6,359 nucleotides of DNA from Deltaproteobacteria bacterium (GTDB lineage Bacteria > Desulfobacterota > Desulfobacteria > C00003060 > C00003106): positions 1 through 6,359 of the forward strand of contig JAFDAE010000129.1 of assembly GCA_019314005.1 (NCBI GenBank). Direction: 5' to 3'. Under the pieces are notes generated by a model, which saw only the letters and a program-made list of their open reading frames with translations, did no database searches and was not told the origin of the DNA. Position numbers and translations under genes: made by a program. Of the stretch, positions 1 to 5,750 are shown piece after piece. How positions within the stretch are numbered: position 1 is the first letter of the stretch; every line of letters begins with the position of its first letter.

Positions 1-1
1 G

Positions 2-286
2 CATCACAATATGCCACACCGGGAAGCGATCCGTGAAGCGGTGCGAACCCGTATCCGCCCCATATACATGAGCGCCATCACCAGCGTCTTTGGCATGCTC
101 CCCCTGATTCTCTTCGCTGGATCCGGATCAGAGTTTTACCGCGGACTCGGAAGCGTGGTGGTAGGTGGGCTCTTGGTCTCCACGGTTTTTACCATCTTTC
201 TGGTGCCGGCGCTCTTTAGTTTGCTGATGGATGGGGTAGAGTATGTTAAGGGAACGGTTTTGAAAAAAGTCGACGGCACTGAGTGA
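2..286 (+). CDS. RND multidrug efflux transporter, C-terminal end (5' partial)
   Basis: The reading frame is open from the window edge, so this is the tail of a longer gene and the ATG at 11 is internal. The first residues read HHNMPHREAIREAVRTRIRP. This matches the conserved RND (AcrB/MexB/HAE1) segment after the fourth helix of the C-terminal half, where a basic 'EA...R.RPI.M' loop precedes the last two membrane helices. Two hydrophobic segments follow, around MSAITSVFGMLPLILFAG and GSVVVGGLLVSTVFTIFLVPALFSLL, and then a short charged tail ending in DGTE. The LVPALFSL end is typical of the family. Known role: a trimeric proton-driven inner-membrane pump working with a periplasmic adaptor and an outer-membrane channel. 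Substrate cannot be judged from this fragment. The partner genes would lie upstream, outside the window. It converges on the MFS gene with 24 bp between the stops. Confidence 0.9.
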   Translation, partial: HHNMPHREAIREAVRTRIRPIYMSAITSVFGMLPLILFAGSGSEFYRGLGSVVVGGLLVSTVFTIFLVPALFSLLMDGVEYVKGTVLKKVDGTE

Positions 287-301
287 TTAATCTACATTTT
301 C

Positions 302-319
302 TTCTTTTTTTTAAAAGAA
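302..319. terminator. possible weak bidirectional terminator (A/T hairpin)
   Basis: Between the convergent RND and MFS stop codons, TTCTTTT (302-308) and AAAAGAA (313-319) form an inverted repeat with a TTTT loop. A T-run follows on the plus strand. The stem is almost all A/T, so an intrinsic terminator is only a possibility. Part of the right arm overlaps the MFS stop and last codons. Confidence 0.25.
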
Positions 320-1459
320 CAAATAGATCGTTGTGCCAACAAAGAGGACAGCGCCACCAAAGAAGAAGGGGGCTTTAAAACCAAGCTGGTCAAAGATCAC
401 ACCGTTCAATACAGGACCTGTTGCAAGACCGATGGCTACCGCAAGATAAAAGAGCCCCATCAACATCCCCATCCCATAACCCATTGTTTTTCCGTGTCGT
501 ACAGTAATAGCGGTCATGGCCGGGATACTGATCCCTCCTCCGAGCGCCATAAAAAGGCTCACGGCAATGACTTGAACAAGGTTTTTAGTCAACGGGAACA
601 AACAGATCCCGCATATAGACAAGAGACTTCCGCATATAACCATACCTGTCCGGTTCCAGTGATCGGCTAACTTGCCGAACGGGCGTTGCAATATCCCGGT
701 TAAAAGGATGTATATTGACATTACTATCCCTATCTTGGCGCTGCTCAGATGAAGGACGCTGTGGGCAAAGACCGGAAAGAATACTAAAACGGTTCCTCTG
801 CCAAAGGCAGTGGTAAAGCGGATGATAAAAATCGCCTGCATGATTTTATTCTTTAACATATGTCGGTATGTTACCGTTTTCACGTTATTTCTTTTGGTGG
901 TAGTCTTGTTGAATTCAGGGATACGGAGAAGAACAAGGGTAAAGGCAATGAAGCTTAATATCCCCATTGCATAGAAATTGGCGTTCATCCCGAAAAGGTC
1001 TTTGACAAATCCCCCCATCAGAGGGCCAAGGCCGAACCCGGAGAAAAAAGCCGCCTGAAAGTATCCGATATAAGCTCCTTCCTGATTTTTTGGGGTAATG
1101 TCAGCGATATAGGCTGTGGCGATGGGGAGGACCATGGCCGAGGCAAAACCATGGCCGAGACGGACCAAGGTAAGCGTAACCGGAGAGCCGGCAGCTATAT
1201 AGGCCAGAGAGACCAGTGAATATATAAGGAGGCCAACAGAGATAAAAAGCTTACGTCCTTTTCTATCGGACAGCTTCCCGATGATCGGCATAAAGACGGC
1301 ACGGGACATGGAAAAACCCGCAAATATGATTCCCAGCCACAGGCCGTTTGCTCCCATGCTTTCAGCGTACATCGGCAAAAAAGGAACAATGATTCCGACT
1401 CCAAGGACGGAGGTGGAGATGGCAATGGAGAGGATAATTAAGGTCTGTTTGTCTTCCAC
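311..1459 (-). CDS. MFS transporter, drug:H+ antiporter (DHA1-like) type
   Basis: A membrane secondary transporter of about 382 residues, the usual size for a 12-helix MFS protein. Helix 1 begins at about residue 7 (LIILSIAISTSVLGVGIIVP). Motif A, GKLSDRKGRK, lies at 61-70 between helices 2 and 3, with a degenerate copy, FGKLADHWNRTG, at 261-272 in the second half. GFGLGPLMGG (141-150) matches motif C, the antiporter signature in helix 5. These point to proton-coupled export of a drug or metabolite; the substrate cannot be read from sequence. Start choice: the open frame runs upstream to an ATG at 1621, but those extra 54 codons are translated intergenic repeats (SCPSCKSC and NREPLNFEPE stretches). 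No ATG lies between them and helix 1. I chose the GTG at 1459, which leaves a normal six-residue N-tail. GTG at 1477 and TTG at 1513 are alternatives, and none has a strong ribosome-binding site. Confidence 0.85.
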   Translation of the reverse strand: MEDKQTLIILSIAISTSVLGVGIIVPFLPMYAESMGANGLWLGIIFAGFSMSRAVFMPIIGKLSDRKGRKLFISVGLLIYSLVSLAYIAAGSPVTLTLVRLGHGFASAMVLPIATAYIADITPKNQEGAYIGYFQAAFFSGFGLGPLMGGFVKDLFGMNANFYAMGILSFIAFTLVLLRIPEFNKTTTKRNNVKTVTYRHMLKNKIMQAIFIIRFTTAFGRGTVLVFFPVFAHSVLHLSSAKIGIVMSIYILLTGILQRPFGKLADHWNRTGMVICGSLLSICGICLFPLTKNLVQVIAVSLFMALGGGISIPAMTAITVRHGKTMGYGMGMLMGLFYLAVAIGLATGPVLNGVIFDQLGFKAPFFFGGAVLFVGTTIYLFF

Positions 1460-1516
1460 AAAAGTTTTTTTGCCCACTTCGGTGATTTTGTCAATAGAAT
1501 TTGTATTCTTCAATAG

Positions 1517-1543
1517 ACAGGATTTACAGGATGGACAGGATAA
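1517..1543. repeat. 9-bp-period tandem repeat with ACAGGAT core
   Basis: Three consecutive 9-bp units begin at 1517, 1526 and 1535. Each starts with ACAGGAT and is followed by two variable bases (TT, GG, AA). The array lies just upstream of the MFS gene, on the side of its start. Arrays of this wording recur in intergenic regions of environmental bacterial genomes, as far as I recall. I treat it as non-coding, although it is open in the MFS frame, where it gives the cysteine-rich SCPSCKSC stretch. Confidence 0.8.
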
Positions 1544-1581
1544 AAGAAGAAAGGGGGAACAGAGAGGCAGTAAGATTTTTT

Positions 1582-1790
1582 GTAACTGCTCAGGTTCAAA
1601 GTTCAGGGGTTCACGGTTCAAGGTTAAACTGATGAAAGAGGGGCTATACCAATGCGGAATTCAACCGGTTCTTGCGAAATGCCAAGCGGTCTTGCAACGG
1701 AGCTTAGAGGAAACTCTATGCTGCCTTGTAAATGTGAAAAGCGCAAGGCGAGCAACCCTGAACCGTGAACCTAATAACCTGAGTAGTTAC
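1582..1790. repeat. ~209 bp inverted-repeat element with internal hairpins (MITE/REP-like)
   Basis: The outer arms are GTAACTGCTCAGGTT (1582-1596) and its complement at 1776-1790, with 14 of 15 bases matching. A second arm, GGTTCACGGTTCA (1608-1620), pairs perfectly with 1759-1771. The left arm also contains 6-8 bp direct iterations of (G)GTTCA from about 1593 to 1625. Inside the element, 1701-1722 can form an 8-bp stem with one T-T mismatch closed by a GAAA tetraloop (AGC-T-TAGAG / CTCTA-T-GCT). The stretch 1664-1690 can form a second, imperfect hairpin (ACCG...CGGT around CTTGC/GCCAAG). No convincing gene lies inside. The architecture resembles a non-autonomous mobile or REP-like element; this class assignment is inference. 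It fills most of the 406 bp between the divergent MFS and nitroreductase genes. Confidence 0.7.
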
Positions 1791-1865
1791 GATTTTTTTA
1801 GGGTTGACACTCGATGGTGGATATTTGTAAGCACGAGATACTGTATTTTGACTGAGGAGGTACAT

Positions 1866-2381
1866 ATGGAAAAATGGGAAGGGATCATTAACCTAATAAA
1901 GAGTAGAAGAAGTATTCGAGAATATACAGATGAGGGTGTCTCAGACGACTTAGTACGGCAGATTATTGAGGCGGGGTCATGGGCGCCTTCGGGCCTCAAC
2001 AACCAGCCATGGCGATTTGTTGTTGTGAGGGCAAGAGATACCAAAGAAAAGTTGGCAGGCCTTACTCACTATGGCGAGATTATCCTGAATGCGCCGGTGG
2101 TGATCCCGGTATTTTTGAGCGATGTGGTTAGCTATGACCGGACAAAAGATACCCTGGCAGTGGGCGCATGCATTCAGAATATGCTTATGGCCATTCACGG
2201 TCTTGGATTGGGTGGTGTATGGCTGGGAGAGATCCTTAAAAACAAGGATGAGGTGAGGGCATCGCTTGATTTGCCCGAAGAACTTGAGTTAATGGCAGTT
2301 GTTGCGATTGGCCGTCCAAAGCATACTAATCAGTCCTCTGATCGCAAGCCGGTTGAAGAGCTGATTATTAAAAAGATTTGA
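1866..2381 (+). CDS. nitroreductase family protein (FMN-dependent oxidoreductase)
   Basis: A 171-residue cytoplasmic flavoprotein of the short nitroreductase subfamily. Family members bind FMN as dimers and use NAD(P)H to reduce nitroaromatics, quinones or related compounds; the physiological substrate here is unknown. Visible signatures are SRRSIREY (13-20), the N-terminal FMN-phosphate-binding motif; PSGLNNQPWRF (41-51), the second flavin-contact motif; GLGGVWLGEI (114-123), the conserved C-terminal core motif; and IGRP (148-151), the usual strand end. The open frame extends far upstream, but the start at 1866 is firm: GAGGAGG at 1854-1860 sits 5 nt before the ATG, and the protein begins, as relatives do, about 12 residues before the RRS motif. 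It is transcribed divergently from the MFS gene, with the repeat element between them. No iron-sulfur ferredoxin extension is present. Confidence 0.92.
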   Translation: MEKWEGIINLIKSRRSIREYTDEGVSDDLVRQIIEAGSWAPSGLNNQPWRFVVVRARDTKEKLAGLTHYGEIILNAPVVIPVFLSDVVSYDRTKDTLAVGACIQNMLMAIHGLGLGGVWLGEILKNKDEVRASLDLPEELELMAVVAIGRPKHTNQSSDRKPVEELIIKKI

Positions 2382-2474
2382 TAGAAAATTTACAGGTGAA
2401 GTGTTGTTCTTTTGTCGCCGGCGTCAATTAAACGACATGGATTAGGCTATGCATATTTACATAACATCTTGATA

Positions 2475-2492
2475 TTTTGGCTTAAGTCAAAA
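2475..2492. promoter_or_regulatory. 18-bp near-perfect palindrome, candidate operator
   Basis: TTTTGGCTTAAGTCAAAA is symmetric except for one pair (G/T), with a central CTTAAG. It ends 9 bp before the sigma-54 promoter of the 65-residue gene. It is well placed to bind a dimeric regulator of that promoter, but no known consensus is assigned, and A/T-rich palindromes also arise by chance. Confidence 0.35.
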
Positions 2493-2501
2493 TGAGATCG
2501 A

Positions 2502-2518
2502 TTGGCAAAGTATTTGCT
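2502..2518 (+). promoter_or_regulatory. sigma-54 (RpoN) -24/-12 promoter
   Basis: TTGGCAAAGTATTTGCT fits the RpoN consensus YTGGCACGRNNNTTGCW at all but two defined positions (A A instead of C G). The invariant GG (2504-2505) and GC (2516-2517) are exactly 10 bp apart. Transcription would begin near 2529, giving a leader of about 50 nt before the ATG at 2582. In many flagellated proteobacteria, sigma-54 with an enhancer-binding activator drives the middle flagellar genes. This fits the flagellar gene at the right end of the window. Confidence 0.8.
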
Positions 2519-2581
2519 ATATCATCTGGCAGACTTGTTGATACCTTTTAAAAATGTTCAATTTTGTGAAAGGAGCCCTTT

Positions 2582-2779
2582 ATGAATGTAAATTCAACTA
2601 ATAATCATTTTCCGATTGATAAGGCCACAAATAACATATCCCGTTCGCTTGTAACAAAAGGCGGACAGATGGAAAATAGGTTAATGGAACCTAATAAAGC
2701 TGTGCAAGACAAGCAAAACCAAGATCAAAAAGGAAGACGTTTTGTTAACAAAGGTGTCATGATCGACATTTATGCCTGA
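2582..2779 (+). CDS. small hypothetical protein under sigma-54 control, possibly flagellum-associated
   Basis: A 65-residue protein I do not recognise. The ribosome-binding site GAAAGGAG (2568-2575) lies 6 nt before the ATG, and a sigma-54 promoter lies ~65 bp upstream, so it is very likely a genuine expressed gene. It is polar, rich in Asn, Gln and Lys, and has no Cys or Trp. No signal peptide or membrane segment is visible. The middle (residues ~30-53: MENRLMEPNKAVQDKQNQDQ and on) could be helical, and the chain ends in a short hydrophobic GVMIDIYA tail. Ends of this kind occur on small proteins encoded near flagellar genes in related bacteria; that is a recollection, not a domain match. 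The gene stands alone: about 180 bp and a separate promoter precede nagZ. Confidence 0.7.
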   Translation: MNVNSTNNHFPIDKATNNISRSLVTKGGQMENRLMEPNKAVQDKQNQDQKGRRFVNKGVMIDIYA

Positions 2780-2791
2780 GCAGGAAGTTGT

Positions 2792-2888
2792 TAACCCCCA
2801 TCCTTCAATAATATTCCTTAAATTCAAACCTCACCAAAAAAGCTCTCCATAAACGCCCCGGTGTACTTATTTTTATTGACGGGGGTTA
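2792..2888. repeat. spaced inverted repeat upstream of nagZ
   Basis: TAACCCCCATC (2792-2802) and GACGGGGGTTA (2878-2888) are inverted copies with one mismatch, about 75 bp apart. The right arm overlaps the -35 box and spacer of the predicted nagZ promoter. It could be a paired operator or the relic of a small element. It is too far apart for a simple terminator hairpin, and chance is not excluded. Confidence 0.3.
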
Positions 2889-2904
2889 TCCTGGAAGATA
2901 TTAT
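2876..2904 (+). promoter_or_regulatory. sigma-70-type promoter for nagZ
   Basis: TTGACG (2876-2881) and TATTAT (2899-2904) each match the -35 and -10 consensus in five of six positions and are separated by the ideal 17 bp. Transcription would start near 2911, about 45 nt before the nagZ ATG. It would also cover the RACo-like gene downstream. Confidence 0.6.
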
Positions 2905-2956
2905 CCTTGATAATGTTGCTAATGTGATGAAATCCTAATTGTTATTGAAAATAGTT

Positions 2957-3982
2957 ATGAATAAATTGATCAAAACCTTAACTGACGAACAACTGGCGGG
3001 CCAGCGCCTGATGGTGGGATTTGAAGGTACAACATTTACCGATGACCTGAAGCATCTCATCGGTACGTTGTGTGTGGGCGGAGTTATTCTGTTTTCACGC
3101 AATATTGAATCCCCTGAACAGCTTTCTGATCTTTGTCAATCCATTCAAAACCATGCACGCGAGATCGGCCACCCCCCTCTTTTAATGTCGATTGACCAGG
3201 AAGGAGGAGTGGTGGCACGCTTAAAGCCGCCATTTACCACTTTTCCCGGAAATCCTGCTATAGGAAAGGAAGACTCGGATCAAGGGGCGATTGACTTTGC
3301 CGAGATAACCGCCAGAGAGCTCAGAGAAGTGGGCATTAATATGGATTTTGCTCCTGTTGTGGATGTTGCGCCTGTTGGGTTTGATTCTATCATGAAAGAT
3401 CGGATATTCTCCAACGACCCCGGTCGTGTAGGACATTTGGGGGCTGTAGTGATCCAACATCTCCAGAAGAACAAGATCGCGGCTTGTGCCAAGCATTTTC
3501 CAGGGATCGGTCACACCACCCTTGATTCACACCTTGACCTTCCGTACCTTGACAAGGGACGTGATGAGTTGGATACGTTCGATTTAGCGCCGTTTCGGGT
3601 CGCCATAGCGGCAGGTGTGCGTTCTGTAATGCTTTCGCATGTGGTTTATACCTCCATAGATCCGGAATGGCCTGCAAGCCTTTCCAAAAAGGTGGCAAGT
3701 GATCTGCTCCGGGGAGAGATGGGCTTTCAAGAAGTTATTCTGACGGATGACCTCGATATGGGGGCGATCGCAAGACATTATGACATCGTAACTATTACGA
3801 ACCAGATCTTAGACGGAGATATAGATATCATTTTGCTGTGCCACACCCTTTCTAAGATGGAATCGGCTTATGAACAGGTCCTTGCAGATATCAAAAATTC
3901 ACCCGAAGGAAAAGAACGGAGTGTCAGATCTGTTGCCCGTATTTTAAGGTTGAAGGAGCAGTTTATATTAACGCCTTGGTAA
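2957..3982 (+). CDS. nagZ: beta-N-acetylhexosaminidase, glycoside hydrolase family 3 (NagZ-like)
   Basis: A 341-residue single-domain GH3 enzyme. NagZ cleaves the N-acetylglucosamine from GlcNAc-anhydromuropeptides during peptidoglycan recycling, in the cytoplasm in Gram-negative bacteria; no signal peptide is seen here. The TIM-barrel signatures are in order: SIDQEGG (78-84) followed by VARL; the DFAPVVDV segment (130-137); KHFPGIG (179-185); the DSH triad (190-192), whose Asp-His pair is the acid/base dyad of NagZ enzymes; and ILTDDLDMGAI (261-271), which carries the nucleophilic Asp. One oddity is that the widespread KHFPGHG loop has Ile in place of the second His, while the catalytic DSH is intact. 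The ATG at 2957 is chosen because it starts 15 residues before the conserved GQRLMVGF. Its ribosome-binding site is weak, and a TTG at 2939 is an alternative. Length is normal for the short NagZ form. Confidence 0.92.
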   Translation: MNKLIKTLTDEQLAGQRLMVGFEGTTFTDDLKHLIGTLCVGGVILFSRNIESPEQLSDLCQSIQNHAREIGHPPLLMSIDQEGGVVARLKPPFTTFPGNPAIGKEDSDQGAIDFAEITARELREVGINMDFAPVVDVAPVGFDSIMKDRIFSNDPGRVGHLGAVVIQHLQKNKIAACAKHFPGIGHTTLDSHLDLPYLDKGRDELDTFDLAPFRVAIAAGVRSVMLSHVVYTSIDPEWPASLSKKVASDLLRGEMGFQEVILTDDLDMGAIARHYDIVTITNQILDGDIDIILLCHTLSKMESAYEQVLADIKNSPEGKERSVRSVARILRLKEQFILTPW

Positions 3983-3995
3983 CTTGGGGTTCTAA

Positions 3996-5618
3996 ATGAT
4001 GAGCAACCGAAATCCAAAATCCAAAATCCAAAATCCAAAATCCCATGGCGATCCTATCGCTCGTAGTTATTTCCTTGAACTTCCTCTGCCAAGCACATCT
4101 GATAATCGGTCGGATGAACGGAGATTAAGAGAAGGCCTCCTTGCAGTGTCTGATTTGAAGTATGTTGATATTCCGCTTTCCATTTGCCGCGAGTTGCCCA
4201 CGCTCCTGAGAAGAGCGGATTATCGTATCCGCGCGGTTATTCTAAATGTTGATAACCGTTGGGAACTGATCACGATTGATGATCGATACGAAAATTCTTC
4301 TTGTTATGGTGTTGCCGTGGATCTGGGGAGCACCGGAATCGTATTTTACCTCGTTAATTTATCAGAGCGCTGTGTGGTTGATACGCTTACCATAGAAAAT
4401 CCGCAGATTAAATACGGAGAAGATATTCTTACCCGTATTCAATACGCTTCAGCAGCGGATGGACTACAAGTCCTGCAACGAGTGGTGATAGAGTGCTTTA
4501 ATAAGAACATTAAGAAAATTTGCGAAAAACATTCAGTTCAAACGGAAGACATCTTTGCCGTGTCTGTTTCCGGCAATACCACCATGGCCCACCTCTTTTT
4601 GGGGCTCGATCCGTCCCATCTTTGCAAGGCCCCCTATATCCCCGTGGTCAACACGCCCGATATGATTTCTGCCGTGGAACTCGGGATATCGATTCATCCG
4701 CGTGGCAGAATATATGTCCTTCCGAACTTGGGAAGCTATGTTGGAGGAGATATCCTTGGTGGCATCCTGGTGTCCTGCATGCATCGAAGTAAAAAAGTCT
4801 CTTTATTCGTGGATGTAGGAACCAACGCGGAAGTAGTTCTTGGAAACTCTGAATGGATGATCGCGTGTGCCGGCGCAGCGGGACCGGCGCTGGAGGGAGG
4901 GGTCCTTACATGTGGAATAAGGGCGCAAGAGGGCGCCATTGAAGACGTAACTATTAATAGAAAGACACAGGAGGTCTCATTCAGGACCGTAGGAAATGGA
5001 AAGCCCCTGGGGATATGCGGTTCCGGGGTGATTCATCTTTTAGCGGAGATGTTTCTCGCAGGGCTGGTCGATTCAAGAGGGGAACTGGCAGTTAAAAAAG
5101 ATCCGTCACGAATAGTAGATACTCTTCACGGTAAAGGGTATGTAGTTGTATTTGCCGAGGAATCGGCTCACGGAGAAGACATTTTGATTACAGAGACGGA
5201 TATCAAGAACCTGATGCGCTCTAAGGGGGCGATGTTTACTATCTTAAGTGTTATTACACAAAACGTGGGCATTACTTTTGAAGAGATTAAAAAGTTTTTT
5301 GTAGCAGGGACCTTTGGAAATTACATAGAACCCCAAAAAGCTATTGCCATTGGAATGCTCCCGGACATTCCTCTTAAGAGATACACACCGCTGGGGAACG
5401 CCTCAGGCAAGGGGGCGGTGGCGGTTCTGCTATCCAACCGTAAGCGCAAGGAACTGTATAGGATCAGAGACAAAATAACCTACCTCGAAATGAACATAAA
5501 TGCGGATTTCATGTCGCAATTCACCTCTTCGCTTTTTCTGCCGCATACTAATTTGTCATTTTTCCCTTCTGTAGCAAATCAGAGGACAGAGGACAGAGGA
5601 CAGAGGTCAGAACCTTAA
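3996..5618 (+). CDS. RACo/DUF4445-like ASKHA-family ATPase lacking its N-terminal [2Fe-2S] domain
   Basis: A 540-residue protein related to reductive activators of corrinoid proteins (RACo). These use ATP and an N-terminal [2Fe-2S] ferredoxin domain to return corrinoid cofactor to the Co(I) state for methyl transfer. Visible here are a linker domain (about 24-100, with ELPLPSTSDNRSD) and then the actin-like ATPase core: phosphate-1 GVAVDLGSTG (105-114), SVSGNTTM (190-197), phosphate-2 FVDVGTNAEVV (271-281), GICGSGVI (339-346) and adenosine motif FVAGTFGNYI (435-444). FTSSLFLPHTN (509-519) is the normal family C-terminus. The ferredoxin domain that usually precedes the linker is absent: residues 5-16 (RNPKSKIQNPKS) are a translated 7-bp repeat. 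The last ~12 residues also come from a repeat. Start at 3996 or 3999; GGGG at 3986-3989 is a weak ribosome-binding site. It lies 13 nt after nagZ, so probably co-transcribed. No corrinoid protein or methyltransferase lies nearby. Confidence 0.85.
   Translation: MMSNRNPKSKIQNPKSHGDPIARSYFLELPLPSTSDNRSDERRLREGLLAVSDLKYVDIPLSICRELPTLLRRADYRIRAVILNVDNRWELITIDDRYENSSCYGVAVDLGSTGIVFYLVNLSERCVVDTLTIENPQIKYGEDILTRIQYASAADGLQVLQRVVIECFNKNIKKICEKHSVQTEDIFAVSVSGNTTMAHLFLGLDPSHLCKAPYIPVVNTPDMISAVELGISIHPRGRIYVLPNLGSYVGGDILGGILVSCMHRSKKVSLFVDVGTNAEVVLGNSEWMIACAGAAGPALEGGVLTCGIRAQEGAIEDVTINRKTQEVSFRTVGNGKPLGICGSGVIHLLAEMFLAGLVDSRGELAVKKDPSRIVDTLHGKGYVVVFAEESAHGEDILITETDIKNLMRSKGAMFTILSVITQNVGITFEEIKKFFVAGTFGNYIEPQKAIAIGMLPDIPLKRYTPLGNASGKGAVAVLLSNRKRKELYRIRDKITYLEMNINADFMSQFTSSLFLPHTNLSFFPSVANQRTEDRGQRSEP
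4010..4044. repeat. heptanucleotide tandem repeat, (AAATCCA) x5
   Basis: Five contiguous 7-bp units: four exact AAATCCA and a last AAATCCC. The array lies inside the first codons of the RACo-like gene, between the only in-frame ATGs (3996, 3999) and the first family-conserved residues. Because 7 is not a multiple of 3, gain or loss of one unit would shift the frame downstream. Confidence 0.9.
5581..5608. repeat. heptanucleotide tandem repeat, (AGAGGAC) x4
   Basis: Three exact AGAGGAC units and a fourth AGAGGTC. The array covers the last codons of the RACo-like gene (the RTEDRGQRSEP tail), after the conserved C-terminal FLPHTN motif, and ends 7 bp before the stop codon. It very likely sits where the ancestral gene ended. 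Confidence 0.9.
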
Positions 5619-5690
5619 TATCTGCTATTCTCTAATTATCGTATTATCCATGACCCATCAGTGAATTTTCGTTATTTTTGTGCTAACGAT

Positions 5691-5717
5691 TAAGAAAATT
5701 TGTAAAAGCGCCGATTA
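5691..5717 (+). promoter_or_regulatory. sigma-28 (FliA) flagellar promoter
   Basis: TAAG (5691-5694), a 15-bp spacer and GCCGATTA (5710-5717) match the FliA consensus TAAA-N15-GCCGATAA, with one mismatch in each box and exact spacing. Transcription would start near 5725, giving a ~26 nt leader that contains the ribosome-binding site of the gene at 5751. Promoters of this class serve late flagellar and chemotaxis genes. Confidence 0.7.
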
Positions 5718-5750
5718 AAAGAGCAGATTAAAGGAAAGGAGGTGCGTGTC

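Noticed and set aside
1621..1755. Possible small transposase or other gene inside the inverted-repeat element
   Set aside because: The interior is about 130 bp, and I found no start, ribosome-binding site or recognisable protein motif in it.
1517..1790. Possible CRISPR array
   Set aside because: Units are 6-9 bp and contiguous or inverted, with no repeat-spacer pattern of CRISPR size and no cas genes.
1804..1842. TTGACA at 1804 as a -35 box for the nitroreductase gene
   Set aside because: No acceptable -10 box at 16-18 bp; the best downstream candidate, GATACT at 1837, is 27 bp away.
1281..1865. Long N-terminal extension of the nitroreductase frame
   Set aside because: It runs antisense through the MFS gene and through the repeats; the strong ribosome-binding site at 1854-1860 and family alignment fix the start at 1866.
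2415..2422. CGCCGGCG palindrome after the nitroreductase gene as a terminator
   Set aside because: Self-complementary but with no loop and no following T-run, so not an intrinsic terminator.
3221..3778. Several antisense open frames within nagZ
   Set aside because: They overlap a clearly coding GH3 gene, lack ribosome-binding sites and show no recognisable motifs.
4045..4047. ATG after the heptamer repeat as the start of the RACo-like gene
   Set aside because: It is out of frame with the conserved protein; the in-frame ATGs are at 3996 and 3999 only.
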